From positions 35,202,118 to 35,266,117 of the forward strand of contig NC_064533.1 of the NCBI RefSeq assembly GCF_023856365.1: a stretch of DNA of 64,000 nucleotides. The letters are read 5' to 3'. Source of the stretch: Brienomyrus brachyistius (lineage: Eukaryota; Chordata; Actinopteri; Osteoglossiformes; Mormyridae). The notes under the pieces were generated by a model. That model was not told the DNA's origin, did not search any database, and saw only the letters and a list, made by a program, of their open reading frames with translations. Below, piece by piece: positions 38,907 to 51,429 of this stretch (the stretch's first letter is position 1; every line of letters begins with the position of its first letter). The position numbers and the translations under genes were made by a program.

Positions 38907-41900
38907 ATGGCGAAGATCGCCAAAACTCACGAAGGTATGATAAATAATATTATAAAAATGTTAATATAATTCTGATATCGTTTGTAATAGCTCCGTTGTG
39001 CACAAACAATGCATTTGTTAATATTTTTGTTATAGAATCAAGTATGTTATGGAGGTTTTTGAGATGTTAGGATAAATGGCAACGAGGACGGAAAAAGATA
39101 ATGGCGTCCCGAGTGTTGAATTTTCATAAGCGTAGGCCTTACCGAATGTCGCATGCTTCAAGCGCACGTTCTAAAAACATTTCTTATTGTTTCGGCAGTG
39201 TTACGCTTTTTTAACTAAAGATGTTTAGGTTATGTTGGTAATATTTAACTATATTTGTTGCGAAATTGATTTTGGTCACGTTTTTTCGGTTAATCATAGT
39301 TTAGTTGCCAAAAACGATAAATCGCTCTTTTCTAAAACAAGTATCATCGTCTTTGTTGCTGAAGCTGCATAGTTTTAGGAGGCCGCTTAAGGTTATGTAT
39401 TGATTTTATTCCCATGTTGAATATTTATTAAATTGGAGAATTCCGCAGTATGCTGTTATTGCAGATTACATCTAGGTAAATTGCTTGTAAACAGGCCGTC
39501 GTACGCCATGATTTTTATGCCTCGTATTACTCTTGCTGGTTGATGAGTTTCAAAACGTGATTTATGTAGTGTGTTATTATTGAAGTACAGTATCTTTACA
39601 TGCATTTTAAACGGTTAAATGCGCGGGGCGCTGAAGCGCTATATCTTGCGTTTCACAAAGACATCCGGTATGTGTACTTATTCGTTCATTAACATGGTTT
39701 TTATATTTTTGTAACCCTGAGAGAAATATGAATGCTTTTTATATAACTGTGTTAATTGCAATTTCCTTTTTACATTTTTACAGTATGTCGAATAGTTTTT
39801 GATTTTCATTTTATATGGTAATTTCAGTGAGCTCAACCCTTTTTTCCATCCAGACATTGAGGCCCAGATCCTGGAGATCCAGGGGATGAAGGCTGCCCTG
39901 TTGGAGGAGGGAGATCAGGGTGTGAGCCTGGAGTCCACTGGTTACTATGACCAGGAGATCTATGGGGGGAGCGACAGCCGCTTTGCTGGATATGTCACCT
40001 CTATCGCAGCCAATGAGCAGGAGGATGTAAGTAAATCCCATGTTTTTTTTTTTGTTTTTTTTTTTTTGTTTTTTAGTTCTCCTAAATTTCTTATCCGAAA
40101 AATAATTTGGGCTTGACTGAACTCTCCCTCTTTCTTCCAGGATGATGAGGAAGACTCTTCCACTAGTCTTCTGGGACAGAAGAAACCAGGGTATCATGCT
40201 CCAGTCGCTATACTCAATGCTATTCCCCAGTCAGATGAACAGGTAAGTAACTCTATATTTATCAGCTTACCTGAACTCGTTCTCTTAAGTTCTTGTTAGC
40301 TACAGTTTTTGTCTGTCTGGACTATATCGGTAACGGCCTGTTAGTAATTTCCCACCTGTTTCATCTATGTCCTGATCATGTTCCTCCTTCAGTATGATCC
40401 GTTTGCTGAGCACCGTCCTCAGAAGATTGCTGACCGGGAAGATGAGTACAAAGCTCGTCGGCGACAGATGATCATCTCTCCTGAGCGGCTCGACCCATTT
40501 GCAGATGGTAAATTCTGGCCCTCCATCCCTCTTATCGCTCCCTCCTCCCATGAGAAACACTACACCCCTGGTTATTTGTCCCCGGTTGTATGCCTCCTGT
40601 CCAGCCTGTGTGGCTTTTAATCCTTTGAACACTATGTGTCTTATTGCACACCAAACAGTTCCCTCTCTTAGCATCCTCTCAAAAACTGAAAACTCTCAAA
40701 TGTCAGCACAAATTCTCCTTGATTTACTGCCATCCAGCTCCCAATCCCCGTTTCCCACGCCAGGCAGAGGAACTTGGCCCCAAATCAAATTAGTGTGCTG
40801 CTTAATGTCAACCTAGTACGCCGAGTCATTAATAAATCATTAATTTCAGCATCAGGAGTTTTTGAAACACAAATTTTACTGCCTAAGTGTTATTTTGTTA
40901 ATGTGCAATCCACACCACATGTGTTTTTCAGAGAGAAGAATTTTTGTATTAAGCAGGTTGTCATGTCGGGGATCCATGCTTTTCAGAGGGATATAGTTGG
41001 GTATTTCTGTATTGTGCAGTTTACCCTGCAGAACATGGGTTGCAGAGGGCTTCGTATGTGCTTCAAAGGGTTAATGGACACATCTCATATCCATGTACTT
41101 TTAATGCCTGGTAACTGAATTTCAGAAATGGTACAAATGTAAGTATTTCAGCACATGAAAAGTGTTTGTTTGATTTGCACTCTATGGCACTCAGGCTGTG
41201 GGAATCTGCTTTCTGGCAGCATGTATAGGCCAGGTAATCATAAGCTAGAAATGTACTGGTTCTTTGCAACACCACAAAAATCAGCTAGTGGCCCAACAAG
41301 GTTAGCTATGCTGGTGCAGCATCTGCTGTGATGGCATCTTGAGTGATCCCTTATTGAAATATAATCTTAAAATACATTATGCTCAGACACAGTCCTGTGT
41401 CTGTTAGTCTTTTGAGAAGCATTCGTTGTAGGGGAGTGAGGCTGCTTACTCTGTTCTTGTGCATTATGGAAAGGGTGGGGTTATTTAGCAGTGATTCAGG
41501 GGGAAACTTGTCATACCCAGGAATATTGACATCCTTGCAAGGTTTATTTATTTTTGAAGGCCTATTTCAAATATCATGCAAACAGGCCTTAGGGTGAATT
41601 AGTATTGGAATTATTCTGTAGGTTTTCATGTGACTGGCTACAACTGTCACTGTTTAGGGATTTTCCCACTAGGCATTTCTGTCCTTAGTGGAGAGGAATT
41701 TGGGGTTTCACGAACTTTTGATGTTCCAGACCCAGCTTTGGCTTGCAACATTTGACTGCAGCAACTGCAGTGATTTCAGCCCTTAGTTTAATAGTCGTTT
41801 ATTTGCAGGATCTTTCAAAGCCATTGGCTCTGTTTGGTTTATTGGGCGAAGACGTGGGGAAATGGTGATAGACTGTCAACTACTAGTGTCTCTTTGAGCA

Positions 41901-44900
41901 TCAAGGGAACTGTCCCGACCAGCCCACTGAAGTGATTCAGGGAGCTTCATTAAATACTGTGCCCGGGTGCTTCTGTACCCTTTCAGTGGTACGACAGACT
42001 ACTGGACTGTTCCTCTCTGACTTCTGTAAGTCCTTAGTATAAAAGCATTATGTAAGACCATTTCCCCAGCCACAGTCTTAAGGTTCCCAAGAAGTTTTTG
42101 GGACCATGGTCTTGTAAGACTGCTTCAGAAACTAGTTGTGCTTGTCAGTTTCATAACTACTTTGCTAAGTGTTTGCATACGTGGCCTCATGACCTGGAGG
42201 ACACTGAATTTTTATTAGAGAAACTTTGCTCAGGTTAGAGAAGTGTGACAGAAAACCCCATTCAGGTTTCTTTTGAGATCTACCTAAACTGCATGTAGTC
42301 AAATCCAAGTAGTTATCCAGGATCTGTTATACAAGCAAGAGTTGTGTGTAAATATATTTCCATTTTAGCTACATTTTAAAATGGAAATATATATAAAAAA
42401 TCTGTGTACCGCGATTCCACAGGCCCATACTAACTGTCCTTAATTTCTCTCCTACAGCAGTACTGCTATGCCAGTCCTGTCTGCATTCTCATAAGAGTGC
42501 AGCAACACATCCTGTGTAGGTTATGGTGAAACAATCAGAAGCAAGCGTTGTCAGTTATGTCAGGCCCCTGGGCCCCGATGGGCCGGCTGGTTGTGAAGGC
42601 GTGTTAGGGGCCTCCTAAAACCACCTGGGTCTTAACAATCCTCAGTACTCCTGGTCCTCAGTCCACTTTCAGCTTTTTAATGGAGTTAGGCTAGTCAAAG
42701 ACATGGGAATTTGAAAAATTAGTTTGACTCATTGTTAAATTCCCAGTTTCTGGAGTCTTTTTTTTGCGGGGGGTGGGGGGGGGGGGTTGGGGGTGGAGGG
42801 CCAAAATTAACATGGACATTGTCCAAAGGGAGCCCTTACTAATAAGGGTCTCTGAGACCTGGTCTTTATGGTATCCCGTATCTGGATAGCATTTAAAAAA
42901 TTTGAGTATTGTCACAAAGTGAAAAACCAAAGCTTATAGCAGGATCTTAAAATATCAAAATTTTTTGACGAGTGACTCCAGCAGTTAAGAATTTCCAAGA
43001 TTAGAGTACAATGAGGATTATTTTCTCTAAGTAACGTAAAAGCAGGTGGTATGCTTTGTGTGTGAGTTCAAACCCTTTTCCAAAGTGTTACTAATGGTAA
43101 AGAGAATTTTCTAGGCTTCTTTTCTGCCGGTTGAAGTCGACTGCAGAAGGACCCTGGCACAGAGAGTGTACGTATTCTGGAGAGCACAGCCCAGGACTCC
43201 AGCATCAGTGATGGCTTTACCCTCCTTATCTCTTACAAACCTCAGCTGTTTCTCTTGTATCTGCCTGTTAGAGTTATGTTGTTAAATGAGGATTGTTTTG
43301 TTCAAGTTGTACATAGGGCTGTTATCTTAAAAAAAAAAAAAAAAAAACACAGTAAGTTTTAAGGGTGTGACCCCCCATAAGCATTTGATTTAGGTGGAAG
43401 TTCAGGGCTAGCTGGCTGTGTTGTGCTTGTGTGTAGGACGGGAGGTTTTTGCCGCTGACAGTCTCGTTTTTTGTTGGTGCTCTTTTCACGCAGGAGGCAA
43501 AACGCCAGACCCCAAGGTACAGGCCCGGACGTACATGGACGTCATGAGGGAGCAGCACCTCACCAAAGAGGAGGTAAGTGTGTTTGCCTGCACCTGTGCC
43601 TGTGGCCCGTGCACGGCGGTGCCTGCAGGTGGCGCTGCCTGCACCTCATTCTCACTGCATGCCTGTGTCCACCTTGCAGAAAGAGATCCGCCAGCAGCTG
43701 GCAGAAAAGGCCAAATCCGGGGACCTGAAAGTTGTCAACGGCTCCACAGCCTCACAGGCCGCCAACGCAGTCAAGCGGAAGCGACGCTGGGACCAGACTG
43801 CCGACCAGACGCCCAGCAACTCCACGCCCAAGAAGGTGTCCAGCTGGGACCAGGCTGATGCCGCTTCAGAGGTGAGGTGGTATCTTCAGCTGCTTGCAGA
43901 GTGCAGGTTGATGTGCTCGTATATCTGAAATACTCGGAGGGTGTTGCAGGCAGCTGTTTGCTGCACTGAATTGTGATTAAAGTTGAAATAGGGTGGAAAA
44001 CTTATGCATGTAAGAGTTTTCTAATGCAGCAGAATATATTTTTGGAATGTGTCATGACATGTCATGTTATGATATGTGAAGAGCCTGAGGTATGTCAGTG
44101 TGGTTAATGACCTGAGCTGCTCCATGTCCTTCAGACTCCAGGCCACACCCCCTCAAACAGCCGCTGGGACGAGACGCCCGGCCGGCCCAGGGGCAGCGAG
44201 ACTCCCGGGGCCACACCCAGCTCACGCATGTGGGAGCCCACGCCCAGCCACACGCCGGCCGGAGCCGCCACGCCGGGCCGTGGGGACACACCCGGGCATG
44301 CCACGCCGGGCCACGGGGGAGCCACCTCCAGTGTGAGGAAGAACCGCTGGGACGAGACTCCAAAGACGGAGAGGGGTATGTGCGAGGGCTGGCCCAAAAG
44401 GCGGCGCTGACGTTTGGTAACCTTTGTCCTGTTTATCGAATACATCGATTCTTGATACTTCACCCCTTAAACCTTCTGTGATTTTATTAAATTAAAAGCT
44501 AACTTCTTAATATATGTGGCAAAACTGTTAGCTGTCCCCCAAGGTCTGGCTGCTGAGCTGTAGTGATTGTAGTGATACCCCTCCCCCCCCAAATTCAGAG
44601 ACCCCTGGCCATGGCAGCGGCTGGGCTGAGACCCCCCGCACTGACCGCGGCGATGAGTCTGTCGGGGAAACCCCCACCCCTGGTGCCAGCAAAAGGAAGT
44701 CCCGCTGGGATGAGACCCCTGCCAGCCAGATGGGCTCCTCCACCCCCCTCCTAACTCCAGGGAAGACTCCCATTGGGACCCCAGCGATGAACATGGCCAC
44801 CCCCACACCTGGTAAGGAGAAGGCTGCCTCGGGTTGTTTTCCTGTCCACTTTGAAGCTTGTTCTGTGCATCCGGTGTCATATTTCTGAAGTTGGTTGTGG

Positions 44901-47900
44901 ATTCAGCAGTTTAAAAGGCAGTCTGTCCTCAGGGCACCTTATGAGCATGACGCCAGAGCAGCTGCAGGCCTGGCGCTGGGAGAGAGAGATTGATGAAAGG
45001 AACCGGCCACTTACTGATGAGGAGCTGGATGCCATGTTCCCAGAAGGTTACAAGGTAGGGTTCTGGTACCGGTTGACTGGACTCTGGGGTTGCGTTGACA
45101 GTGACATACAGGGCGATGCTTTAGGGTAACCTGCCTCTTGCTCTCGTAGGTGTTGCCGCCCCCGGCAGGTTATGTACCCATCCGCACTCCAGCCCGCAAG
45201 CTGACTGCCACTCCAACCCCCATTGGAGGCATGACTGGTTTCCACATGCAGACTGAAGATCGCAGCCTGAAATCGGTCAATGACCAGCCTTCTGGGAACC
45301 TCCCCTTCCTCAAACCCGATGACATCCAGTATTTTGACAAGTTGCTGGTGAGTGTGTATATACATTTCTGATTCCTGGGTCCTGACTGCATGATTCCAAT
45401 GGGTAAATGCTGCTGGTTCTGTCACACTGACTCATTTGCATATGGTGGGGTTTAGGTGGAAGTGGACGAGTCTACTTTAAGCCCAGAGGAACAGAAGGAG
45501 CGTAAAATCATGAAGCTTCTGCTGAAGATCAAGAATGGTACTCCTCCCATGAGAAAAGTGAGAAGTGCTCCATCACCATGACGATTTTTCTGTGCTGCGT
45601 CTCTTCTGGGTGATTGACATCATTTACATTTCACATCCCCTGCTGCCTTGGCCCCTTTCAGGCTGCTCTTCGTCAGATCACCGACAAGGCTCGCGAGTTT
45701 GGGGCAGGACCCCTCTTCAACCAGATCCTGCCCTTGCTCATGTCGCCCACCCTAGAGGATCAGGAGCGTCACCTGCTGGTCAAGGTCATTGACCGTATCC
45801 TGTACAAGCTGGATGACTTGGTCCGGCCCTACGTTCACAAGGTGAGTTTGATTAGGACTTTGTCTGTATAGCAGTAAACTAAATTGGGTCACCATATAAA
45901 GAGAGCAGGATTAAATGTTCTAACCACAAGTAGCATTAAAGTCAGTAATGTGTACTTTTGGTCTGTTCTGCTTCAATTTCTGAATGTCTGCATGTTTGGT
46001 TAGATCCTGGTGGTGATTGAGCCCCTGTTGATCGATGAGGATTACTATGCGAGAGTGGAAGGCAGAGAAATCATCTCTAACTTGGCCAAGGTGAGTACAT
46101 AGTGACCCACACCAAAACTTATGTCTGTTGTGGCTTTAATTTCATCTTCTAACAATTAAAAAAAAATTGGTTTTCAAACCTGTAGTGCTTCCTACGGACG
46201 GTTTAATTTTTGAAGAAATGTGCAACTTCTGATTTTGTGTGTGTTGTGTGAAAATGCTTTGTAAACCGGCTTGTAGAAGCCTTTATTGTGAGCTTGCAGT
46301 TTTTTCTTTATAGTTAAGAGAACTTGAAATACACTTTCTCTTGTCTTCTCAGGCGGCAGGTTTGGCCACCATGATCTCCACCATGAGGCCCGATATCGAC
46401 AACATGGATGAGTACGTGAGGAACACAACAGCTCGCGCCTTCGCAGTGGTGGCTTCCGCCTTGGGCATCCCATCCCTCCTGCCCTTCCTTAAGGCTGTGT
46501 GCAAGAGCAAGAAGTCCTGGCAGGCGCGGCATACCGGGATCAAGATCGTGCAGCAGATTGCCATCCTCATGGGCTGTGCTATCTTGCCTCACCTGCGTAG
46601 CTTGGTGGAGATCATTGAGCATGGTCAGTGAAACATTAATGATGCCCTTTGGCGTGTCAATCTTGGCAGACAAGTCTGAGTTTCACGTGTTAACTAGCTG
46701 CATGTCTAAGTTGCTTGTACTTTTATGTAAAATTTGTGTAGTGCCCGACAGGTAGAATGTGTATAGCTAGCCGTTGCCGTGATATGTGGTACCTTCTCTA
46801 GTTGCTCTGGAGATCGACGCCGCTTAACTCTGGCCTTCTCTCGCAGGGCTGGTGGACGAGCAGCAGAAGGTGCGCACAATCAGTGCCCTGGCCATCGCTG
46901 CTTTGGCTGAGGCTGCCACTCCTTATGGTATCGAGTCATTCGACTCTGTGCTCAAACCCCTCTGGAAGGGTATTCGACAACACAGAGGCAAGGTGAGTAA
47001 GGAGTCTGGGGAAAATGTCCAGAGTGCTACATGAGTATTCTAGTGAAACCATAGTGGACAGTTTTTCTAAATGTTGCTAGAATTTCTGAATGTGGACAAC
47101 CTTCTGCAGGGTCTGGCTGCCTTCTTGAAAGCCATTGGTTATCTGATCCCCCTGATGGATGCTGAATATGCCAACTACTACACCAGGGAAGTGATGTTGA
47201 TCCTCATCAGAGAGTTCCAGTCCCCCGATGAGGAAATGAAGAAGATTGTACTCAAGGTCAGTAAGTCGGCATGGTTGTCTTTGTGGTAAACATTTGTATT
47301 TGGAGTTATTCATACAAGTCTGTTTGTTTCCTTAGGTGGTGAAGCAGTGCTGTGGCACTGATGGTGTCGAGGCCAACTACATTAAGACTGAAATCCTGCC
47401 GCCTTTCTTCAAGCACTTCTGGCAGCATAGGATGGCTCTGGATCGACGCAACTACAGACAGGTAATGTCATCTTAAGATTTTTTGGTCACAGTGATTTTC
47501 ATTCTAGTGGATATTCGAGGATATGTGTTATTGCAAAGTGAATGAAGTTTGCATATTTACCTCTGTCTTGTCTTTACCCCAGCTGGTGGATACCACTGTG
47601 GAACTGGCCAACAAGGTGGGCGCAGCAGAGATCATCTGCCGAATTGTGGACGATCTGAAAGATGAAGCGGAGCAGTACAGAAAGATGGTCATGGAGACCA
47701 TTGAGAAGATCATGGGTAACCTAGGTGCGGCAGACATTGACCATAAGCTTGAGGAACAGCTCATTGATGGCATACTCTATGCCTTCCAGGAACAGACCAC
47801 AGAGGTGAGTTCTGTGGGATCTTTAACGTTTATGGTTGTTTGAAACCCACAGGCAATGTATAAGGTCATGTGTTTTGTATTTAAGGTGTGTGTGTGTCTG

Positions 47901-50900
47901 GAAAATATGGTTAGACTTTTTTTAGAATTTGTGTTTTGCTATTGGCTGTAAATATCAGGAAAACCCCTTGACATAGATCAAACTTTCTTTCAGGACTCTG
48001 TGATGCTGAATGGCTTTGGCACAGTGGTCAATGCCCTTGGGAAGCGGGTGAAGCCCTATTTGCCTCAGATCTGCGGTACAGTCCTGTGGCGCCTCAACAA
48101 CAAATCCGCGAAGGTGCGACAGCAGGCGGCCGATCTTATATCTCGCACTGCCGTGGTCATGAAGACCTGTCAAGAGGTAAGTGCTGCGTTCCAGTTCATC
48201 ATAACTGTTCCCGTTTGAGTTGTTGGTCATGTTAGATGTTTAGTATGTGAGAAACTGACCAGCGTATGAGGAATATCGAAAGAAAAACCTTGTGCATGGT
48301 TTTGCAAGCAGGTTTTGGTCTAAGTTTAACCAATGTATGCTCTTATGTCTGCATTGGTTAATGTTATACCAGTTGTCTGCTCAAGCCACAAACTAGACAG
48401 CCAGTTGCCCTGCCTTTTTCTGACTAGCATTTCTTTGGTCTCTTTGCAGGAGAAGCTAATGGGTCACTTGGGTGTGGTCTTGTATGAATACCTGGGAGAG
48501 GAATACCCTGAAGTGCTGGGCAGTATTTTGGGAGCCCTGAAGGCCATTGTCAATGTCATTGGTATGACTCAAGTTAATAAGCTTGTAAACCTGTTTCTAA
48601 TGCTCCACCTGCTTGAAGCTGCTCCCCATTCAGAACTTGACTAAACGTGGTCTTTTTGCAGGCATGCATAAAATGACCCCACCCATCAAAGATCTTTTGC
48701 CCCGCCTGACGCCCATCTTGAAGAACAGGCACGAGAAGGTGCAAGAGAACTGCATTGACCTGGTGGGCCGAATTGCTGACAGGTCAGTGTGGAGCACTGG
48801 GCGCATTTGATAGCGTTGGCATTTATTTGGTGTTACCGGGGGACTGACATTATCGCCATCTCATCCTCCTAGGGGTGCGGAATATGTGTCTGCTCGAGAA
48901 TGGATGAGGATCTGCTTTGAGCTGCTGGAGTTATTGAAGGCCCACAAGAAAGCCATTCGGAGAGCCACTGTCAACACCTTCGGCTACATCGCCAAGGCCA
49001 TTGGGTCTGTAACTACACGTGGTTATGTAATTATGCGTGTTGTATATAGATGGAAACACAAAATTAACTGCTTTAAATTCCTTGCTTGGTGAAGATCTCT
49101 AAGGTTATGAGTTGTGAATTGTTTTCTGACTCATTCCTCAATCAGTATACATGACTGGGTACATTTTTGTTTTTTCTTTTGTTAAATCTTCTCGCTCCCT
49201 TCCACAGGCCTCACGATGTGCTGGCCACCCTGCTGAACAACCTGAAGGTGCAGGAACGTCAGAACCGTGTCTGTACCACAGTGGCCATCGCTATTGTAGC
49301 TGAGACCTGCTCACCTTTCACCGTGCTCCCTGCACTCATGAACGAGTACCGCGTGCCTGAACTCAACGTCCAGAACGGCGTGCTCAAGTCCCTCTCTTTC
49401 CTCTTCGAGTACATCGGAGAAATGGGCAAGGATTATATCTATGCTGTCACCCCCCTTCTGGAAGATGCCCTCATGGACAGGTCAGCCACCAAGCCCTGCT
49501 AGTTTAGTCCAGTGTTTCTCAGCCCAGTCCTTGGGGACTCTTGGTCCATGTTTTAGCTTCCTCCCAGCTCCCATGAGGAGCAAAAACACGGACTGTCCTC
49601 GGACTGAGCTGAGAAACAATGTTTTACTATCTGTCAAGATTTATTTTGCATGAAATTTATCTATATTTTGTTAATCTACCTCCTAATGCACTCCTTAGTG
49701 CTATTGATGATCTGGTCATATCAGCCTGCGAAGAGGGTCTTGAGTAACTCCCCCCCCCCCCAATGTCTTCGTTTTCTGTCTGCAGAGACCTGGTGCATCG
49801 GCAGACAGCCAGTGCCGTTGTCCAGCACATGTCCCTGGGCGTTTACGGCTTTGGGTGCGAGGACTCACTCAACCACCTGCTCAACTACGTGTGGCCCAAC
49901 GTGTTTGAGACGTCGCCGCACGTCATCCAGGCAGTGATGGGCGCTCTGGAGGGCCTCCGGGTTGCCATTGGGCCCTGCCGTATGCTACAGTACTGTCTGC
50001 AGGTATGTGGGCTTAAGATTGTGTTGAATACGGCGGTAGATATTTTGCTTGGTGCATTACTTAGACATATTATAATAGATAGTGCTAGGAAATTATACTG
50101 GTTTTAAAGCAAAATCCCTAATTGATTTAGCATGGTAATTAAAATCATGCCAGTTAAGTAAACATTACCAGGCTAAATATATGGTTAATAATCGATAAGA
50201 CATCTCCATGGAGCTAAATATACAGTTATAATCAATAAATGTTGCTGTCTGGCTAAATATACATTATCCGTCTAATAAAACATGTCAGTGAAACACTTAC
50301 TGAGCCAAGTGCACGGTAAAAATCAAGTCGCCGGCGAGCTGAATATCCATTAATACAAAATGTCAGTTATACTGTCAAACTACATGTAAACAATTTTTCT
50401 ATAATTAAACCTTTTTAAAAACATTGAACATTTTATTGATGCGAACAATGGCTGTAGTGGTAAGAAACTTGGGGGGTGGAACTGATATACTGTGAAACTG
50501 GAGGAATTTTAAGTACAGTGATACAAATTTTGGTCATACAGCCCAGCACCACTAATGGATACTAAATACTGGTATTCATTCTGAAGGGTAATTAAGATCT
50601 AGGCCACTGGGATTTTGCTTCTTCACTGGTGGGTTACTCATGCTTTAATAGAGCTGAATAATACTTTAACCCTCCAGGAAAGCGAGGAATTTGTCAGGGA
50701 TGCTGTTCATGGAGGCTAATGTCTGGCTGCTCTCTTTCCCCCTCACTCTTACCCAGGGCCTGTTCCACCCAGCCAGGAAGGTACGTGATGTGTACTGGAA
50801 GATCTACAACTCCATCTACATTGGATCTCAGGATGCTCTGATCGCTCACTATCCGCACATCTACAACGACGAGAAGAACCCTTTCATTCGCTACGAGCTG

Positions 50901-50915
50901 GAGTACTTCTTATAG
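38907..50915 (+). CDS. SF3B1: Splicing factor 3B subunit 1, complete, 25 coding exons (1313 aa)
   Basis: Exons: 38907-38934, 39854-40026, 40141-40242, 40393-40507, 43494-43573, 43680-43871, 44135-44375, 44599-44811, 44933-45054, 45150-45347, 45456-45557, 45662-45841, 46004-46090, 46353-46623, 46847-46992, 47110-47256, 47336-47461, 47583-47804, 47994-48176, 48450-48561, 48662-48782, 48873-49004, 49208-49480, 49786-50002, 50757-50915. Phases close, giving 1313 residues against 1304 in human. The N-terminal part has Trp-centred U2AF-ligand motifs ([29 protein letters not shown]) among many TP sites. The rest is the HEAT-repeat superhelix that clamps U2 snRNA and the branch-point helix. [25 protein letters not shown] and [11 protein letters not shown], which contain the residues mutated in human blood cancers (R625, H662/K666, K700), are unchanged; K700 corresponds to K709. 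Nearly all length difference is in the N-terminal region. The 3' UTR has a 10-bp repeat and AATAAA at 51403. Confidence 0.98.
42762..42800 (+). repeat. G-run in SF3B1 intron 4
   Basis: A T-run is followed by several runs of three or more G (about 35 bases, nearly all G). This meets the simple rule for a G-quadruplex in the nascent transcript. The intron is the longest in the gene (about 3 kb). Function is unknown. Confidence 0.7.
49510..49621. mobile_element. short palindromic hAT-type MITE
   Basis: Third member of the family seen at 6658 and 9828. The left end is cagtgtttctcagcccagtc, the reversed right end has cattgtttctcagctcagtc, and the inner arms contain 'gagcaaaaacacggactgtc'. It begins 29 bp after the exon 23 donor of SF3B1. 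The flanking duplication is not clear. Confidence 0.7.
50128..50395 (+). repeat. decayed tandem repeat, about 40-bp period, in last SF3B1 intron
   Basis: Related starts recur at about 50171 (gctaaatatatgg), 50211 (gctaaatatacag), 50252 (gctaaatatacat), 50302 (gccaagtgcacgg), 50337 (gctgaatatcca) and 50374 (tcaaactacatg). Each is followed by a 'ttaataatc...aaaacat(gtc)' part. Units are highly diverged, so this is an old array. Confidence 0.55.
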
Positions 50916-50976
50916 AGTCTTGTTACTCTGTCCCTCCATTCATGTGTACTGCCTCTTAGGGAACAGGACTTTACGT

Positions 50977-51100
50977 ACACACACGTACACACACGTACAC
51001 ACACGTACACACACGTACACACACGTACACACACGTACACACACGTACACACACGTACACACACGTACACACACGTACACACACGTACACACACGTACAC
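50977..51100 (+). repeat. ACACACGTAC tandem repeat in SF3B1 3' UTR
   Basis: About twelve near-perfect copies of a 10-bp unit, 62 bp after the SF3B1 stop. CGTACG-like steps and ACAC/GTGT stretches alternate. It would be in the mature mRNA. Each unit contains a self-complementary gtac. Confidence 0.93.
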
Positions 51101-51402
51101 AGGATTCATTCTGTTTAGTTGTATGTGTCTGATAGTGAGAGACCAATCAGCCACGCTGGCAGCAAGCATTGTTTTTATTAAGACATTTAAACTCCAATGA
51201 AACAACTGATTCAGTAACTTCAGTTTTAAAACTTTTTTTGTTTGAAAAATGACAGAGGGGTCATGGCCTCTTTAGAAATGGTCAGTGAGATGTTGTTATA
51301 ACCTTAAATATTACTGTCCTAGTTTAGCAGCCTTTCAAGGGAGTTCATCCTGGGGCCCAGCCTTCCTTTCTCTGTTCTTAATTGAGATATTTCTTTATTT
51401 GA

Positions 51403-51408
51403 AATAAA
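51403..51408 (+). terminator. SF3B1 poly(A) signal
   Basis: AATAAA about 490 bp after the stop codon, followed by a GT-rich stretch (tttgtgtataaaatgtctg), the usual downstream element. The 3' UTR would be about 510 bp. Confidence 0.75.
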
Positions 51409-51429
51409 CGTTTGTGTATAAAATGTCTG

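Noticed and set aside
46628..46686. possible box C/D snoRNA in an SF3B1 intron (stem gtgaaac/gtttcac, atgatgc and ctga words)
   Set aside because: Only 59 bases, four bases from the 5' splice site, C box imperfect and four bases away from the stem. Distance rules for intronic snoRNAs are not met.
50920..51205. overlapping frames of Thr-His and Val-Cys repeats in SF3B1 3' UTR
   Set aside because: Translations of the 10-bp ACACACGTAC repeat.
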